DNA of 64,000 nucleotides from Jacaranda mimosifolia. Taxonomy: Eukaryota; Streptophyta; Magnoliopsida; Lamiales; Bignoniaceae. The notes under the pieces are model-generated. The model was not told where the DNA came from, searched no databases, and saw only the letters and a program-made list of their open reading frames with translations. The first letter of the stretch is position 1, and the number at the start of each line of letters is the position of its first letter. Position numbers and translations under genes: made by a program. Below, piece after piece: positions 22,761 to 33,958 of this stretch. The stretch is taken from positions 12,257,001-12,321,000 of the forward strand of contig CM032128.1 in the NCBI GenBank assembly GCA_018894105.1, written 5' to 3'.

Positions 22761-23735
22761 TTTAACTAAGCGATTATGAAGTTTGGGGAAATATAAGAAA
22801 ATAGGAATGGGAGCAACTGTATGGTGTGTAATTAAGTTGATTCAAAATGACTGCTTAGTTTTTTCTTTCTAAATCATTCACCGCACGTATTAAAAACTTG
22901 GAACTTGATAAACATTTAACATTTTAATTTCATTATCGAGAAGCCGGGAGGGCTCGAAGGATACCACCCGTGGTCATTAAAAAAAACTGGTTGTCCTCAA
23001 AGTTGTCTTCAACCATCGGTGCAGCCACCTCCGATCAACTGTATAAGAGTGAGTGTGTGGGTGTGCTTGTGGGTATGGGTGTGTGTGTGTATGTGAGAGA
23101 GAGAGAGGATTCAAATAAATATAAGGTTGTTGCCTTGTAAAAGGGCCATCCGATAATATGAGACAGATTGAAATTTGTATATTTTCTTCTTACTAAAGTG
23201 CAAAGCGATATAATAATAGATAATAATCATAGCAAAAGGTACAACTCAATGAAAGATAATTCAATCAAACAATATCATTTAATAGTGTAATGCAAGGAAA
23301 AAAAAAAAGACACCTATGCGTGGTTAGTTGCTTATAGTATATAGTAATATATTAATATGCAAATGTGGGAAGATACTAAAAAATATATATCCATATTTAT
23401 TGTTACCTTAGCAACCATTAAACCAAGAAAGGAGGAAAATGGAATTATACAAAAAGTCCTTACTTCTAAGAGTACATGGTTCGGTTTCAACTAAGGAATA
23501 TATGTGCCTCCATTTCTTGTTTTTAGATTTTATTTTCAAAATATAATTCTTTTTCTATTTCGGATCAAATTAATATATACATCGTTGCATTAGAAATGTC
23601 AACCACCAAGAACTAATTACTAATCAATGATCATTAACATTTGATATTTATTAACAATATATAATCAACTATCAATTATTGAAGCATGCAAACGACACTA
23701 ATTCATAATCAATTAATTAACTTTGTTAAAGTGCA
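22761..23735. other. Intergenic, unassigned
   Basis: No coding sequence or recognisable element was seen. It contains a TG/GA microsatellite (about 23050-23107), an A-run at 23300 and AT-rich sequence up to the element 2 target site. Confidence 0.5.
23050..23107. repeat. TG-rich then GA microsatellite
   Basis: Imperfect GTGTG repeats pass into a (GA)n run. Confidence 0.85.
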
Positions 23736-25140
23736 TAAGTTGTTGGAATAGTGCCCAACAAGCCAATTAGATTGGCGTGTGAAACTACTCACTTGTGATA
23801 CAATGATATTCAATAAAATGACCATCTTCATCTTATGCATTTATGATTTCTTCACATGCATTTGGTGGAAGCCCTTAAATCATAAAGGACTAAGGGACTT
23901 GATCACGCATATGATGGTGATCATGACACAAGTATCTATGGTAAAAATTTGAAATATTCCAAGTCATGGAATCTTACAAGATGGGGCATCAAAGATTTGG
24001 ATAGACTTGCACTAACAATGAATACTCCAAGGAGTTGGTATTGCTCTATTTCATGGGCAATCTATGTTAGACATGGATGCATGTTAGTGGATGCTTGTTA
24101 GAGAACAAGTTCACTGCAGACTCGCTTAGAGAATCCACAAGGTAGCCGTAGTCGAACGTCGATCTTATGATAGTACATACAATTAGTCCTTTAACATGAG
24201 GTTTCGGTCCACGGTAACCTTGTATTTACGGTCATTATGCTTTGATTTTGCTATGACCACATAAAGGGTCATCTTGGGTTTAGGTTGGGCACAAGCTACC
24301 TAAGTATGGAGGTTGGTGAGTTCCAAGATGGGATCAGTTTCCCCCATTTGTGAATAACGAATTGATCTCCTATATATTCTAAGATGATCGATTCCAAGAG
24401 ATCCTTGCAAAAGGTCGTATGACAATTTGAAAAAGGAGTTTTCCAAAGTTGAAGTCATAATAGGGAATCTAACATTAAGAATAGATACATAGTTATCGAG
24501 GCTATAAGGGAGCCGACAAATATCTTGCTCTAAAGCTCTTTTAGGATATAGGAAACAGAAGGATCGTTTTTGCACAGCAATCGTAAGCAGTAATGGTTCA
24601 GCCACAATTAATACATTCAATTGGTTGGGCTCCAAAGGCTTGTACTAGACATCGATTATGGAGATTGGGTACTCTTCAATTAATAGAAATTAATTGATAA
24701 AGTGATTAGTTTAAAAGAGTTTAGACTAATCAAAATATTCGAGATTCATTAAATCACAAAGAGTTGTGATTCAATGTCTAATTAATTGGTGAGTTTAAAT
24801 GGTCACACACAAAAGCCTAGAACACTTTCACGTGATTGAAGAAATTATCTAAGGAGTTAGATAATTAAAGTGATCAAATTTATTGGGGAGAGAGAACTAG
24901 TTGACTAATTATTAGTTGGTCATTATGGTTTGATTAATTTAAGTGTTAAATTAATTAAAATAATTTAAAAAGTTAAAGAGTTAATTTAATTGGTGCCATG
25001 TGGCAATTTAATTAGTTAAAGTCAACTTAAAGAGTTAAGTTGATTTTATTAAGGAGATAAATTAATCTAATTTTGGAGATAAAATTAAATGGAAGAGTCC
25101 ATTTAAAATTAGTGAGTTTGTATTTTTATTTAAGAAATTA

Positions 25141-25335
25141 ATCGCATAAAATCAAAGTTTATCAGAAGTCTGGTCTAAAATTCCTGAAAAATTAGCTTTT
25201 ATGATTATATCGGCAATAATCCAACTAATGCCAACTATTAAACAATTCATTAGAAATACAAGATAGCCAATTTGAAATGTCTCAAAATCCTCCACTCTTC
25301 GAGGATGTCCTCGGCGTCGAGGAACATGTACTAGG
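25141..25335. other. Unassigned first segment of the organelle insertion
   Basis: It is not in the 3' LTR, so it belongs to the insertion. The minus strand can be read as [25 protein letters not shown], then a hydrophobic stretch (FLMNCLIVGISWIIADIIIKANFSG) that resembles a transmembrane segment. I could not identify it as a named plastid or mitochondrial gene. Confidence 0.4.
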
Positions 25336-25337
25336 GT

Positions 25338-25560
25338 GAAACAACATGATCTTTCTTTTGTCCCTTTCAGGCGATTGGAAAATAAAGAACTGGTTAAAAT
25401 AGTCAAGATAATTACATATTTACAAAATGCCATCTCAATTCATCTTATTTCATCATATCCAAGGTTTGATAGGGTTCTTAAGGATGAACTGGATATGGAC
25501 AGTTCCAATAGGATTTCATTCCTGAATAAAAATTCATTTTTTGATTTATTTCATCTATTC
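25338..25560 (+). pseudogene. ycf2: ycf2 fragment (plastid)
   Basis: [39 protein letters not shown], then [26 protein letters not shown], matches the central part of plastid Ycf2, the large inverted-repeat-encoded protein linked to plastid protein import. About 75 codons of a protein usually over 2000 residues long are present, with scattered substitutions. Homology stops after the DLFHLF block and an unrelated junction (YNWNPEQ) leads into rpoB. It has no start and cannot function here. Confidence 0.9.
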
Positions 25561-25584
25561 TATAATTGGAATCCAGAACAATAC

Positions 25585-25732
25585 ATTTTTGTTACCACGA
25601 GACATGTTGGTGGCCATTGATCATTTGATTGGACTAAAATTTGGAATGGGTACACTTGACAATATGAATCATTTGAAAAATAAGCATATTCGTTCTGTAG
25701 TGGATCTTTTACAAGATCAATTCAATAGTAAA
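25585..25732 (+). pseudogene. rpoB: rpoB fragment (plastid RNA polymerase beta subunit)
   Basis: [44 protein letters not shown] corresponds to an internal piece of plastid RpoB, the beta subunit of the plastid-encoded RNA polymerase. About 47 codons are present. The native protein continues with GLALVRLENV, whereas here it runs into NSK and a stop. It is in the same orientation as the ycf2 piece. Confidence 0.88.
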
Positions 25733-25858
25733 TAGGCGAGAAAATCGAATTTCTTTCTTCATTTTTACAAAAAACAAAAACAAAAAAAAGAGTAAGTTGT
25801 GATACATTCACAAAAAAAATCCGTTTCTTTGACTTTTTGACTTTTAGTTTTAGTCATG

Positions 25859-25932
25859 GGCAAACTACGGGAATTGAACCCACGCATGGTGGATTCACAA
25901 TCCACTGCCTTGATCTACTTCGCTACATCCGC
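25859..25932 (-). pseudogene. trnH-GUG: trnH-GUG copy (plastid type)
   Basis: The minus strand reads GCGGATGTAG...GGATTGTGAATCCACC...GGGTTCAATTCCCG, a plastid-type tRNA-His with anticodon GTG. Compared with the usual plastid gene I see changes in the D arm and near the 3' acceptor strand, for example TTTGCC for TTCGCC, which weaken pairing. Plastid-like trnH also functions in many plant mitochondria, so this alone does not fix the donor. It is a non-expressed nuclear copy in all likelihood. Confidence 0.9.
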
Positions 25933-26215
25933 CCTTCTACTATTTACTTTTGAATTACTTTAAAATATTAAATTATTTTAATTTATTTAATTTTTATTTG
26001 ATTTTTTAATTTTTTTTAATAAACTATAAGACAAAAGATTGAATTTTGATCATTTCATTTATCTTCTTTTCTTTTTTTTCCTGTAATGGAAAAAAGAAAA
26101 GTCTAGGTAAGTACGATACTACTAAAAAAGTACTACTAATATAAAAGAAAGGAGCAATAACCCCTCTTGATAGAACAAGAAAAAGTTTATTGCTCCTTAT
26201 ATTTCTATTTTCAAA
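25933..26215 (-). other. trnH-psbA spacer copy with psbA 3' hairpin
   Basis: This is AT-rich spacer in the native trnH-psbA order and orientation. The inverted pair AAAGGAGCAATAA (26148-26160) and TTATTGCTCCTT (about 26188-26199) is the stem-loop that ends plastid psbA transcripts. Confidence 0.75.
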
Positions 26216-26633
26216 AATTCCACTACATTAACTATCAAATACAGATTGGTTAAAATTGCAACTGTTTAGGTTGAAAGACATAGTATTGATACCTAAAGCA
26301 GTAAACCAAATACCCACAGCTAGGAATAAGTGTAACAAAAAAGAGCTGTTGAAACTAGCATATTGGAAGATCAATTGGCCAAAATAACCATGAGCGGCTA
26401 CGCTATTGTAAGTTTCTTCCTCTTAACTGAATATGTAACCTTCATTAGCAGATTCATTTTCTATGGTTTCCCTGATCAAACTAGAAATTACCAAGGAACC
26501 ATGCATAGCACTGAATAGGGTGCCGTCAAGTACACCAACTATGCCTAACATGTGAAATAGGTGCATAAGGATATTGTACTCAGCCTGGAATATAATTATG
26601 AAGTTGAAAGTACCAGAAATTCCTAGAGGTATG
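26216..26633 (-). pseudogene. psbA: psbA 3'-terminal fragment (photosystem II D1)
   Basis: On the minus strand [34 protein letters not shown]...[26 protein letters not shown] matches the D1 protein of photosystem II near residue 210 onward. After a stop at about 26423 the homology continues through the helix E region ([17 protein letters not shown] equivalent) to about 26240. A stop codon and substitutions in conserved residues show it is dead. Homology begins inside the gene (PLGISGTF), marking the right edge of the organelle DNA. Confidence 0.92.
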
Positions 26634-27292
26634 TATGATAGAAGCTTCCTCAAGCTTCCATCTCATACTATAAAACCCCATATGGCCAGCCCTTAGTAGG
26701 CTTAATTCCAACTGCATTTTTCCCTCAAATCAAGTGGTGATCTTATGTGTTGAGAGAAACCATTCTCTAGATTCCCTCAAACAACTTTCTTTCTCCAGTA
26801 ACTCCTCACACTTTCATCATCCTCCTCACATCTCTAGCTAATTGAGAGAGGATTGAGAGTGACTTTAGGTGTGTGGACTTCTTTAGAGGCTCAGCACTTG
26901 ATGAGCTTTTAGATTGGTGAATCAAGATTCCTTCATAGAAGTGGCCGATTTTTGCATGTTGAGGTGACTAGTAGTTTTGCATACATTTTTGCTGTTTTGC
27001 CATCTATCTTAGAACTTATTGGAGGAGTTCCAGGCAGCAAAAGCTTCTGTGGTTGCTGCCCTTTGGAAAGGAGTTGGAGTTCCTTGGATAAAAGCCGAAT
27101 TTCTTGCTTGGAAGAAAGCTCCATTATGAGAGCTTGCTAGTTGTTTTTTACTTTCGTGATTAAGGTAACATTCTACAACTTTTATAATCCATTATTGAGG
27201 CATGAAATAGGTCCTTGGGTTGAGGATGTGTTGGTAATTTTTTCCTATTTTTGCAAATTATTATGGATCCTTGCACTTCCTCTACCTTCAAG

Positions 27293-27304
27293 TGGCATTG
27301 GAGC
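27293..27304 (+). promoter_or_regulatory. Primer binding site of element 2
   Basis: TGGCATTGGAGC starts two bases after the 5' LTR. It is three changes from TGGTATCAGAGC (initiator-Met tRNA) and sits at the same place as in element 1. Confidence 0.8.
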
Positions 27305-30300
27305 CAACTTTATGCCTAATTTTGGATTAGTTGGATTGATTCATGTGATGAATTGATTCTAAGACTCCTATTTATTTATTCAATTGATGGATTTAAGATT
27401 TAGGAGTTGATGCATGAGGCTCTTAATATGTTGAATTGAAATATGTCAATATGTGCTTAATTATGAATTACATGTGCTAGCATGAGTTTTAATTCAAATC
27501 TTATTATGTTAAATGTTGATCTATCATTGGATGATGTAAAATGTTGATTTAGCATGTTGATTAATTGCTTATAAGTGTTTTGGTAATTTTTGGATCCAAT
27601 TTGATTGGATGTCTTGAAGGTGTTTAAAGAATAGTGACTCTTCCTTAGATTTGATTTTTGAAGCAATTTGAGAACTTTAATTTCTAGTTTTAAAGGTATT
27701 TATAATTTGAAAATTTGTCATAAAATGTATGGAATAGAGTTATGGAAGTGTCCATAAGGTTTGGAATGGCAAAAGAGCAGATACGGGGTAAAACGGTGGC
27801 TAGATGCCTTGTGCCATGCCCTTGCCGGCTGGCCAGCCCCTGGCTGGGCAACACGGGCACTGTAGCAATCATGTAACCTATCTAGGTAGTTGGTTGAGCA
27901 GCAGGCCCACCCAAGGCTACCATGGCTTGATCATCTTGCGGTTTTGTGCATTTTTGCCCTTCTATACTTGATTTTTTTCATGCATTTTTTATCCACAATT
28001 ATTTTGTAAGTGCTCAAAACAATGTTGGACATTTTTACTTACTTTTAAGATCAAATTTAAGTGTGCACTTCGTTGGTTGAGCAAAATAAATCATGCAAAC
28101 AATTATGCAAGTGCACGTGTCACAAGAAATAATAAAGTAATGAGAAAAGTGTCGATCTCACGAGAAACTAAATTATTCACTCCTAATTACTAATTTATCA
28201 CACACTTATTTTATTCAAACAAAAATCAATTATATAGGAATTAAAACTAAATTAATGAAAATAAGAAAAAGTATACTGATTAAGATTTTTATCAGGATAT
28301 AGACACCTAGAATTATGATTTCATCAATCAAATAAGTTGATTACATAATTTTCTCCCTATGAAATTAATAACAAGTTATTAGTCTTGAGTCTTACGTAAT
28401 TAAATGGTCCTTCTGAATTACCCACAATCAAATTCCTAATTTATTCAATTCACTATATTTCTATGTGAATTAACTAAATTATGGATAAGGTTGTACCACT
28501 CAACTAACTCCCAAGGGCAAGTAGGTATATTCCTATCCTACTCTCAAATTAATTTATTCATCAATTTGAACAATTAATCCTAAGGTCATCTATTGTCAAT
28601 CAGTCCCTAGATTTTCTTTTCTAAGACTCTCTAGGGGTTAAAGATGTATTTGACTATTGATCAGACAATCAAATAGAAAAAGCATACAATAGAAGAAATA
28701 AGACTTAAGTGCTACTACTTTCTTGGAAGAAAATCATGCATCAATTTATTCAAAAGAATCAATCATAATCCTAGAATAACGAATTAGTTCATGATTGAAT
28801 TGTCAAACAAAATATGAATAAAATGAAACACCGTTTCAAATTCAGAATTAAAAAGAAAATCAAAGGGAGAAGAACAAACTCTATTTCTAGATGAATCTGA
28901 TCTCCACTTTGTCCTCCTCCGAATCCTGAATTCTTGCAATACTTCTAATCTCCAAAATAACAAATCAAAATCTCTTCCCTAACTAAATGTCTAAAAGGTC
29001 TATTTATAACTGATTAAAAGAGTCTTCTAATTAAAATAGGACTTAAATAAATAAAGACTCTTCTGCCCATCCTTAATTAGATTTTGAGGTATCATCATCC
29101 TGCCAGCATTCCCACCAACTCGTGTCAATTTGTCCCTTTTTGTAATTTCTCCACTTATATTCCTCCAATTCCAAATTTTCATCAATTAGCAAGGGAATTA
29201 TAATTTTTTAAACAAGAAAATTATTTGTTAAGTCCTAAACATGATATTAAAATTAATACAAATAGGGACTTAGCACACTTCAAGTTTGTGCAAAAATGAG
29301 ATGCATAAGAGTTATGCTTAATTTTGCCTCAAATTAATTGTGAATGTGATAAGCACTTAATTGATGGATTGAATGCCAACTTTAGGTATTGTTCATTTAA
29401 TTGTTAAATGGATGATGGATGTATGGGAATGAACATGAACCTTTAATTTTGTTTTATTTAAGTTCAATGTTGACTGAATGGGCTATATTAAATGGGACTT
29501 GTATGCCTTTTGATTTTCTACCTTGTAATTGTTATGAGAGTAGAACTCTAGGGGTGAGGTTTTCTTTTCACTTGTAATTTGTTGCAAAGAGGCAAAAGAG
29601 GCCAAGAGGATCAAGGAGGCTTGAAGACTCATGAATGTATGGGATATATTCATGTAATAGATAGGATCTATTAATTTAATCAATCCACCTAAAATCAGCT
29701 AAGTAGTGTACCTATGGCTTTAAGTGCACTACTTGGTTAAGGCCCATAGTCATCCCAACCTTAGATGTATGCTAGGTTTATTTACTTACTTTTGTTTTCT
29801 TTATCCTATTGATGTATGTGATGAATGGTTAGGATAAAGAACCTAAATAAGCAAAGATAAAAATTGATGAATCTTCCAAGCAAATATCCCTCAACTTGGA
29901 AGAGTCTATGTTTAAGAAAATATTAAGTCAAAATGGATAAAATTAAACATAGTTCAATAATTCATGCCATCTACCAATAGACAAGTGACATGAGATGCTA
30001 CCCTAATTTGTATCGACTCACGAGTCATGGGACACAGTGTTAGAGGAAAGCTGTGATCACTACCTCTAATAAGATGCACTTTAATTTTAAATTTGCTATG
30101 ATAGTATCTCACGAGTCATAGACTGATCATAGTTGAATTTATAATTAAAGATTTATTGGTAGGTCCGACTTAGCACTTAGTAGTATAGATACCGCATGAG
30201 TCATGGGTCTATACGAAAATTGAGGCAAAACATATCAAAGATTGTATAAAGATGCAATTGGTAAAAGTTACCTACCTTAAGATCATGAGTGGTTGTCTCA

Positions 30301-30501
30301 CAAGTCGTGGGTCCACAAGTGATGCCTTTGGACCTTGATTCTCGCCAGAAAATATGATTTACTGAATTCCTAAGACGGTAAATAATTTGATAAAATAGTG
30401 GGAGCAAAACATGCTTGAAAGCCCTAAAAAAAATTAGTATCAAATTCAATCATATTCTTATATTCTCTTCTTCGCTTATGTAGATTTGTGAAATCTCAAA
30501 A
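27305..30501 (+). other. Untranslated leader of element 2
   Basis: It is collinear with the element 1 leader and has no coding signal. It is interrupted at 28072-29275. Repeats of a CTCACGAGTCRTGG phrase occur at about 30010-30310, as in element 1. Confidence 0.6.
28066..29281. mobile_element. Unclassified non-coding insertion in element 2 leader
   Basis: The 1.2 kb at 28072-29275 is absent from the element 1 leader at the same point (ahead of the GCAAAAATGAGATGCATAA block). CACTTC occurs at both edges (28066-28071 and 29276-29281) and may be a target duplication. No terminal inverted repeats, TG...CA ends, or coding sequence were recognised. The phrase GTGTCGATCTCACGAG near 28150 is of a kind often seen in plant intergenic repeats. 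Confidence 0.5.
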
Positions 30502-31279
30502 ATGGCAAAAAAATCCACTAAGCATCATTTTGGAGACTAATAAACTAACCAAGTTGAACTACCATGATTGACTAAAACTTAAAATCGTTCTAGATTTCGA
30601 GAATCAGACATGTGTCCTATATCAAAGTGCTCTGAATCCTATAAGGATCAATGCAGATCAAGAGACACATGATATGTTCATGAATTGGGTTAAGGATCTC
30701 ATCATATCCCATAGTCTCATAATGGCATCTATGAACTTCAAAAGTCTCACGAACACATGAAACATACCTTAATCAATTGCTTGTGAAAGTTGTATAGCAA
30801 ACAAGGTATGAGAGGTTCATGTAGAAAGGAGATTTTTCAAGCTATGATGGTTTAGAGATCATGTGCCCTCGACTATGACCCAAAGATGATTAGGCTTGTT
30901 GAGAAGCTCTTCAACTTGGACGTGGTGATGGACAATAATCTCTAAGAGGATTTGATATCCTTGTCGAGTTTATTTGACCAAAGTGTTGGTCAAGGCGAAG
31001 ACAACCATGAAAAGGACAAGCCTATAATGATTGCTTCCTCTCCCCAGTGTAAAGGCCCTAGGGGCAAAAGGAAGGGGGTAAAAAGAAAAAGAGTTCTTAT
31101 TCGAAGTGGAAAAAAATATTTAAGGCATCCAATGGAGTCAAGAAGATGATTAAGGAAGATAACGATGCAACTTGTTTCTATTGAGGCAAACTGGGTCATT
31201 AGAAGCTCAAGTTTAAGGAACGCCTTGTAATCTTAAGGTAGGGTAAGTTGTTTAATGAAGTGCACCTATGGGTGAATTC
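30502..31279 (+). pseudogene. Gag pseudogene of element 2
   Basis: It starts ATGGCAAAAAAATCCACT, parallel to MAKNPLN of element 1. The conserved NYHDWLKLKIVLD-like segment is present but broken by stops. A Lys-rich stretch (RGKRKGVKRKRVLIRSGKKYLRHP) precedes a degraded knuckle near 31165-31210 (ATCFY then stop, GKLGH). Gag is then separated from protease by the solo LTR at 31285. Confidence 0.75.
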
Positions 31280-33958
31280 TTCCTTGTAACACCCTGAAAT
31301 TTTATGATTTATAGCATTTAAAATTTATGAAAATTTAATTATTCTTTATATTATTGTTATTTTCTAAATTTCTTGGGGATCAATTCGTAAATAGATAGGA
31401 TTTAATTGAGCAACTCTTAAAAACCTAGGGGTTTGCATTAAAAGAAAAGGTCAACTAGGGTCAAAATTGGATTCCAATAAATCATTAGAACTTAATTGAA
31501 TGACTAATAGGAATTGAGGGGCTAAATTGAAAATTCAAAAAATTGAATTTTATAAATAAAAAAACAACACAAAACAAAACAGCAGTAATCTTCCCCACTT
31601 TCCTTTTCAATTTTCACCCTTATCACCATTTTCCTTTCTTCACTTGCATCACCCTTACCATCTTCACTACCCTCACCGGCAACTATCTCCTCCACCCAAC
31701 ACCACCAACTACCTCCCCTCACCTTCAGCTACACCTTGCACAGAGGCTAGATGCGGCGGCAGCAGTGGAAGCAGAAGAACAAATGCGGCAGTGAGAAGGA
31801 AAACTCAAGGCGGTCGCCGGCGGTTGAAGGTCATCCTACCGTCAAAACTGAAAACCAACCAGGCAGTTGGACTTAGGCGGTTGAGACGCAACCAACAGTG
31901 GTGGTTTCGCATTTTTTTGGCAGCAGAGGCATGGCAGCGGTCCTTAGACAAAATTTTCCCCTCATCGCGGCGATCGTGGTGGTGCATTCAGTTCGACATT
32001 TTGGGGTCTCGATTGTGCATTTTGGGGTAAAGATCGATTTTGAGATTAGGATTTTTATACATTTTCAATCGTTTAAACCTCTTGTATGTTTCAATAATTG
32101 ATTTAGAATTATATTAGGTAGTAAATGTTCATGCATGGTTGATATTGAATTTTTGGATTTAAAAATTGTATCAAATGTGATAATTAGGGAATTATTGAGT
32201 TAATTGAGCTAGAAAAACCTTGAATTTGGAAATTTGGGCTCTAAATTGACAATAATTAGGTTATTGAATTAGTTGGCTTATTATTACTATTTAGGATATT
32301 AATATGGGATTGAATTGCTCGTATCGTTAAGAACTCTGTAACCAGTAGTAAATTAGCTACATTATCAAGAGTATTTCTTAATGATAATTTCGGACGAAGT
32401 CTTATATATCGAATTAATTGGGTAGTCACTGATTTTAGACAGTTAATAATAGGATTTTATTTATTGGATGCTATTCAAGCCGAATGTGAGTTTTGATAAA
32501 TAAATGATCCTTTTGGTTAGGTGACGAGGAGTAGGAAACTGCAAATCAATACACTGTAACCACATTCTAAGGCTTTTAAGGTGAGGGTCTGCCAATCTGA
32601 CACCTTTCTAGTACTTACCCGTTGTTGTGATAGACCATTGTGAGGGTTTCTATTCCTGTATCATATTTGTTGAAAATCAGTATATTATTTGAAATCTCAA
32701 CTGTTAATTATTTCTAATGTGTACACCCCTGTGACGGTTATTGCTTGCTTATGTTCTGGTGTCCAGAAATTTTATTATATTATTCGATTCTATCCCTTGT
32801 GCCCCACAACCTTGCCGACTGACCCCGTATTACTTGTTCATTTCCTATCATGTTGATTGTTCAAGAAATCTTGTCGGTACATTTAAGTTCATTCTATATA
32901 TTAGTTATTTGGCCTTGACGGCATACTTGATTATCGATTGTATCGGCCAAGTACCAATTCCAGCGGAATACTTAGATTATTATTCTAGAATGGCCTTGCT
33001 GGCCAATATATTGGATATTCAAATTGTATCTCATTATTTTCATGTTATTGTCTAAAGGTTAAAATTCTTATCTATTGGCATTATATCTTTGCAACCCATG
33101 GGACACCATGGGTGGTTTCCAACTCATGGGACGCCATGGGTAATTTTCATCCGAAGGGACGCCACGGGGGGTTTGGGCCCATGGGCTAAGTCCAGACAAC
33201 GGCGGGGCAGAACGGACCGACGGATACAGGTCTTACGACTGGTACCCACATTTGATCCTGACTTACGGGTAGTTGAAGGTAGCGAACTGTGAGTGACGAG
33301 ATCTGACATGCGATCGACCATGCCATATAAACTAATTATTACCTGTCGAGCTGAGTGCTCGAGCAATAGAGCGACAAGGAAATCTTATTTATACTGTACC
33401 GATGCCAGATACGTGCAATTATAATTTGATTCAAGAGTAATAAGGACTGAATGACCAACAACCTATTAATTTGATATCATGTGTGTCATGTACGCTATTA
33501 ATTCATGTTAGAAGCTCTTGCTTGTTACTGAACTATTCATTTATTGTTGTATCTTAATGGTTTTTCTTTCAGTCCTGTAATTTTCTTTCCCTCACTGAGT
33601 CTTTAGGACTTACCTCTCTTATATACTTTATTTTTTTTAGACAAGTCTACGTGAGAAGCAGGGACCCATGCTTTGGTTGAAGGGTTATTTTGTAATAGAT
33701 TAGGTGTTCTGATTGTATATGTAATCTGCACCTGATTGAAACGGCTGTCTAAGAAATGTTATGAAGATGTTTGTATAAAACTTAAGGTACTGGGTTGTAC
33801 ATATTATGCTATAGAATGATATTTTGGTTAGTGCTAGTTGTTCTTCCTTGAGATTGGTTAAATTCTTGATTCCCCAGCTATTGTTTGATTTAGATTTTAA
33901 GCTTGAATTGGTAGCACCTCTGCTTAGGGGTAACCCCGAGTAGGGGCGCCACATTCCT
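31280..33958. mobile_element. Gypsy-type solo LTR with TTCCT target duplication
   Basis: The 2669-bp sequence at 31285-33953 starts TGTAACACCC and ends GGGGCGCCACA. It is flanked by TTCCT at 31280-31284 and 33954-33958. Element 2 coding sequence resumes precisely after it (GGTATTTGATACCG, the protease region). The TGTAACACCC start and the CTCACTGAGTCTTTAG phrase near 33593 are typical of chromovirus (Tekay/Del-like) LTRs (inference). No gag or pol is inside, so it is a solo LTR. Confidence 0.85.
33093..33176 (+). repeat. 28-bp direct repeat, three copies, in the gypsy LTR
   Basis: Copies start at 33093, 33121 and 33149, with the core CATGGGACGCCATGGGT. The third copy is more diverged (GAAGGGACGCCACGGGG). 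Confidence 0.8.

Larger units (their letters stand above)
25141..26636. mobile_element. Mosaic organelle-derived DNA insertion (NUPT, possibly via mitochondrion)
   Basis: About 1.5 kb is present in the 5' LTR only. Segments in order are an unassigned 190-bp piece, then part of ycf2, part of rpoB, and a trnH-GUG to psbA block. ycf2 lies in the plastid inverted repeat and rpoB deep in the large single copy, so these pieces are not adjacent in a standard plastome. The right junction shares an AGGTRTGT-like microhomology with the intact LTR, and 43 bp of LTR is missing, as in end-joining insertion. Plant mitochondrial genomes also carry such plastid pieces, so a mitochondrial intermediate is possible. 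Confidence 0.85.
23741..27290 (+). repeat. 5' LTR of element 2, interrupted by organelle DNA
   Basis: It starts TGTTGGAATAGTGCCC and ends CTCTACCTTCA. It is collinear with the 3' LTR (38114-40284) except that 25141-about 26636 replaces the 43 bp found at 39571-39613. The TTAAGGAGTTAA-type array precedes the insertion and the TATA-like CTATAAAA (about 26667) follows it, so the insertion separates U3 from the promoter core. Confidence 0.92.

Noticed and set aside
25152..25433. Minus-strand 93-codon frame as a real gene
   Set aside because: Its N-terminal third is antisense to the ycf2 fragment. Only the 25141-25335 part might be organellar coding, and that is recorded as unassigned.
25336..25735. 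A single ycf2-rpoB fusion protein
   Set aside because: The two pieces lie in different frames with an unrelated junction and no start context. They are fragments joined by DNA repair.
25859..25932. A functional tRNA-His gene
   Set aside because: Substitutions weaken the acceptor and D arms, and it is embedded in a mosaic organelle insertion without sign of nuclear promoter elements.
31543..32101. Overlapping plus-strand frames (83-128 codons) as a host gene
   Set aside because: They lie wholly inside the gypsy-type solo LTR and have no recognisable domain; LTR leader sequence often has such chance frames.
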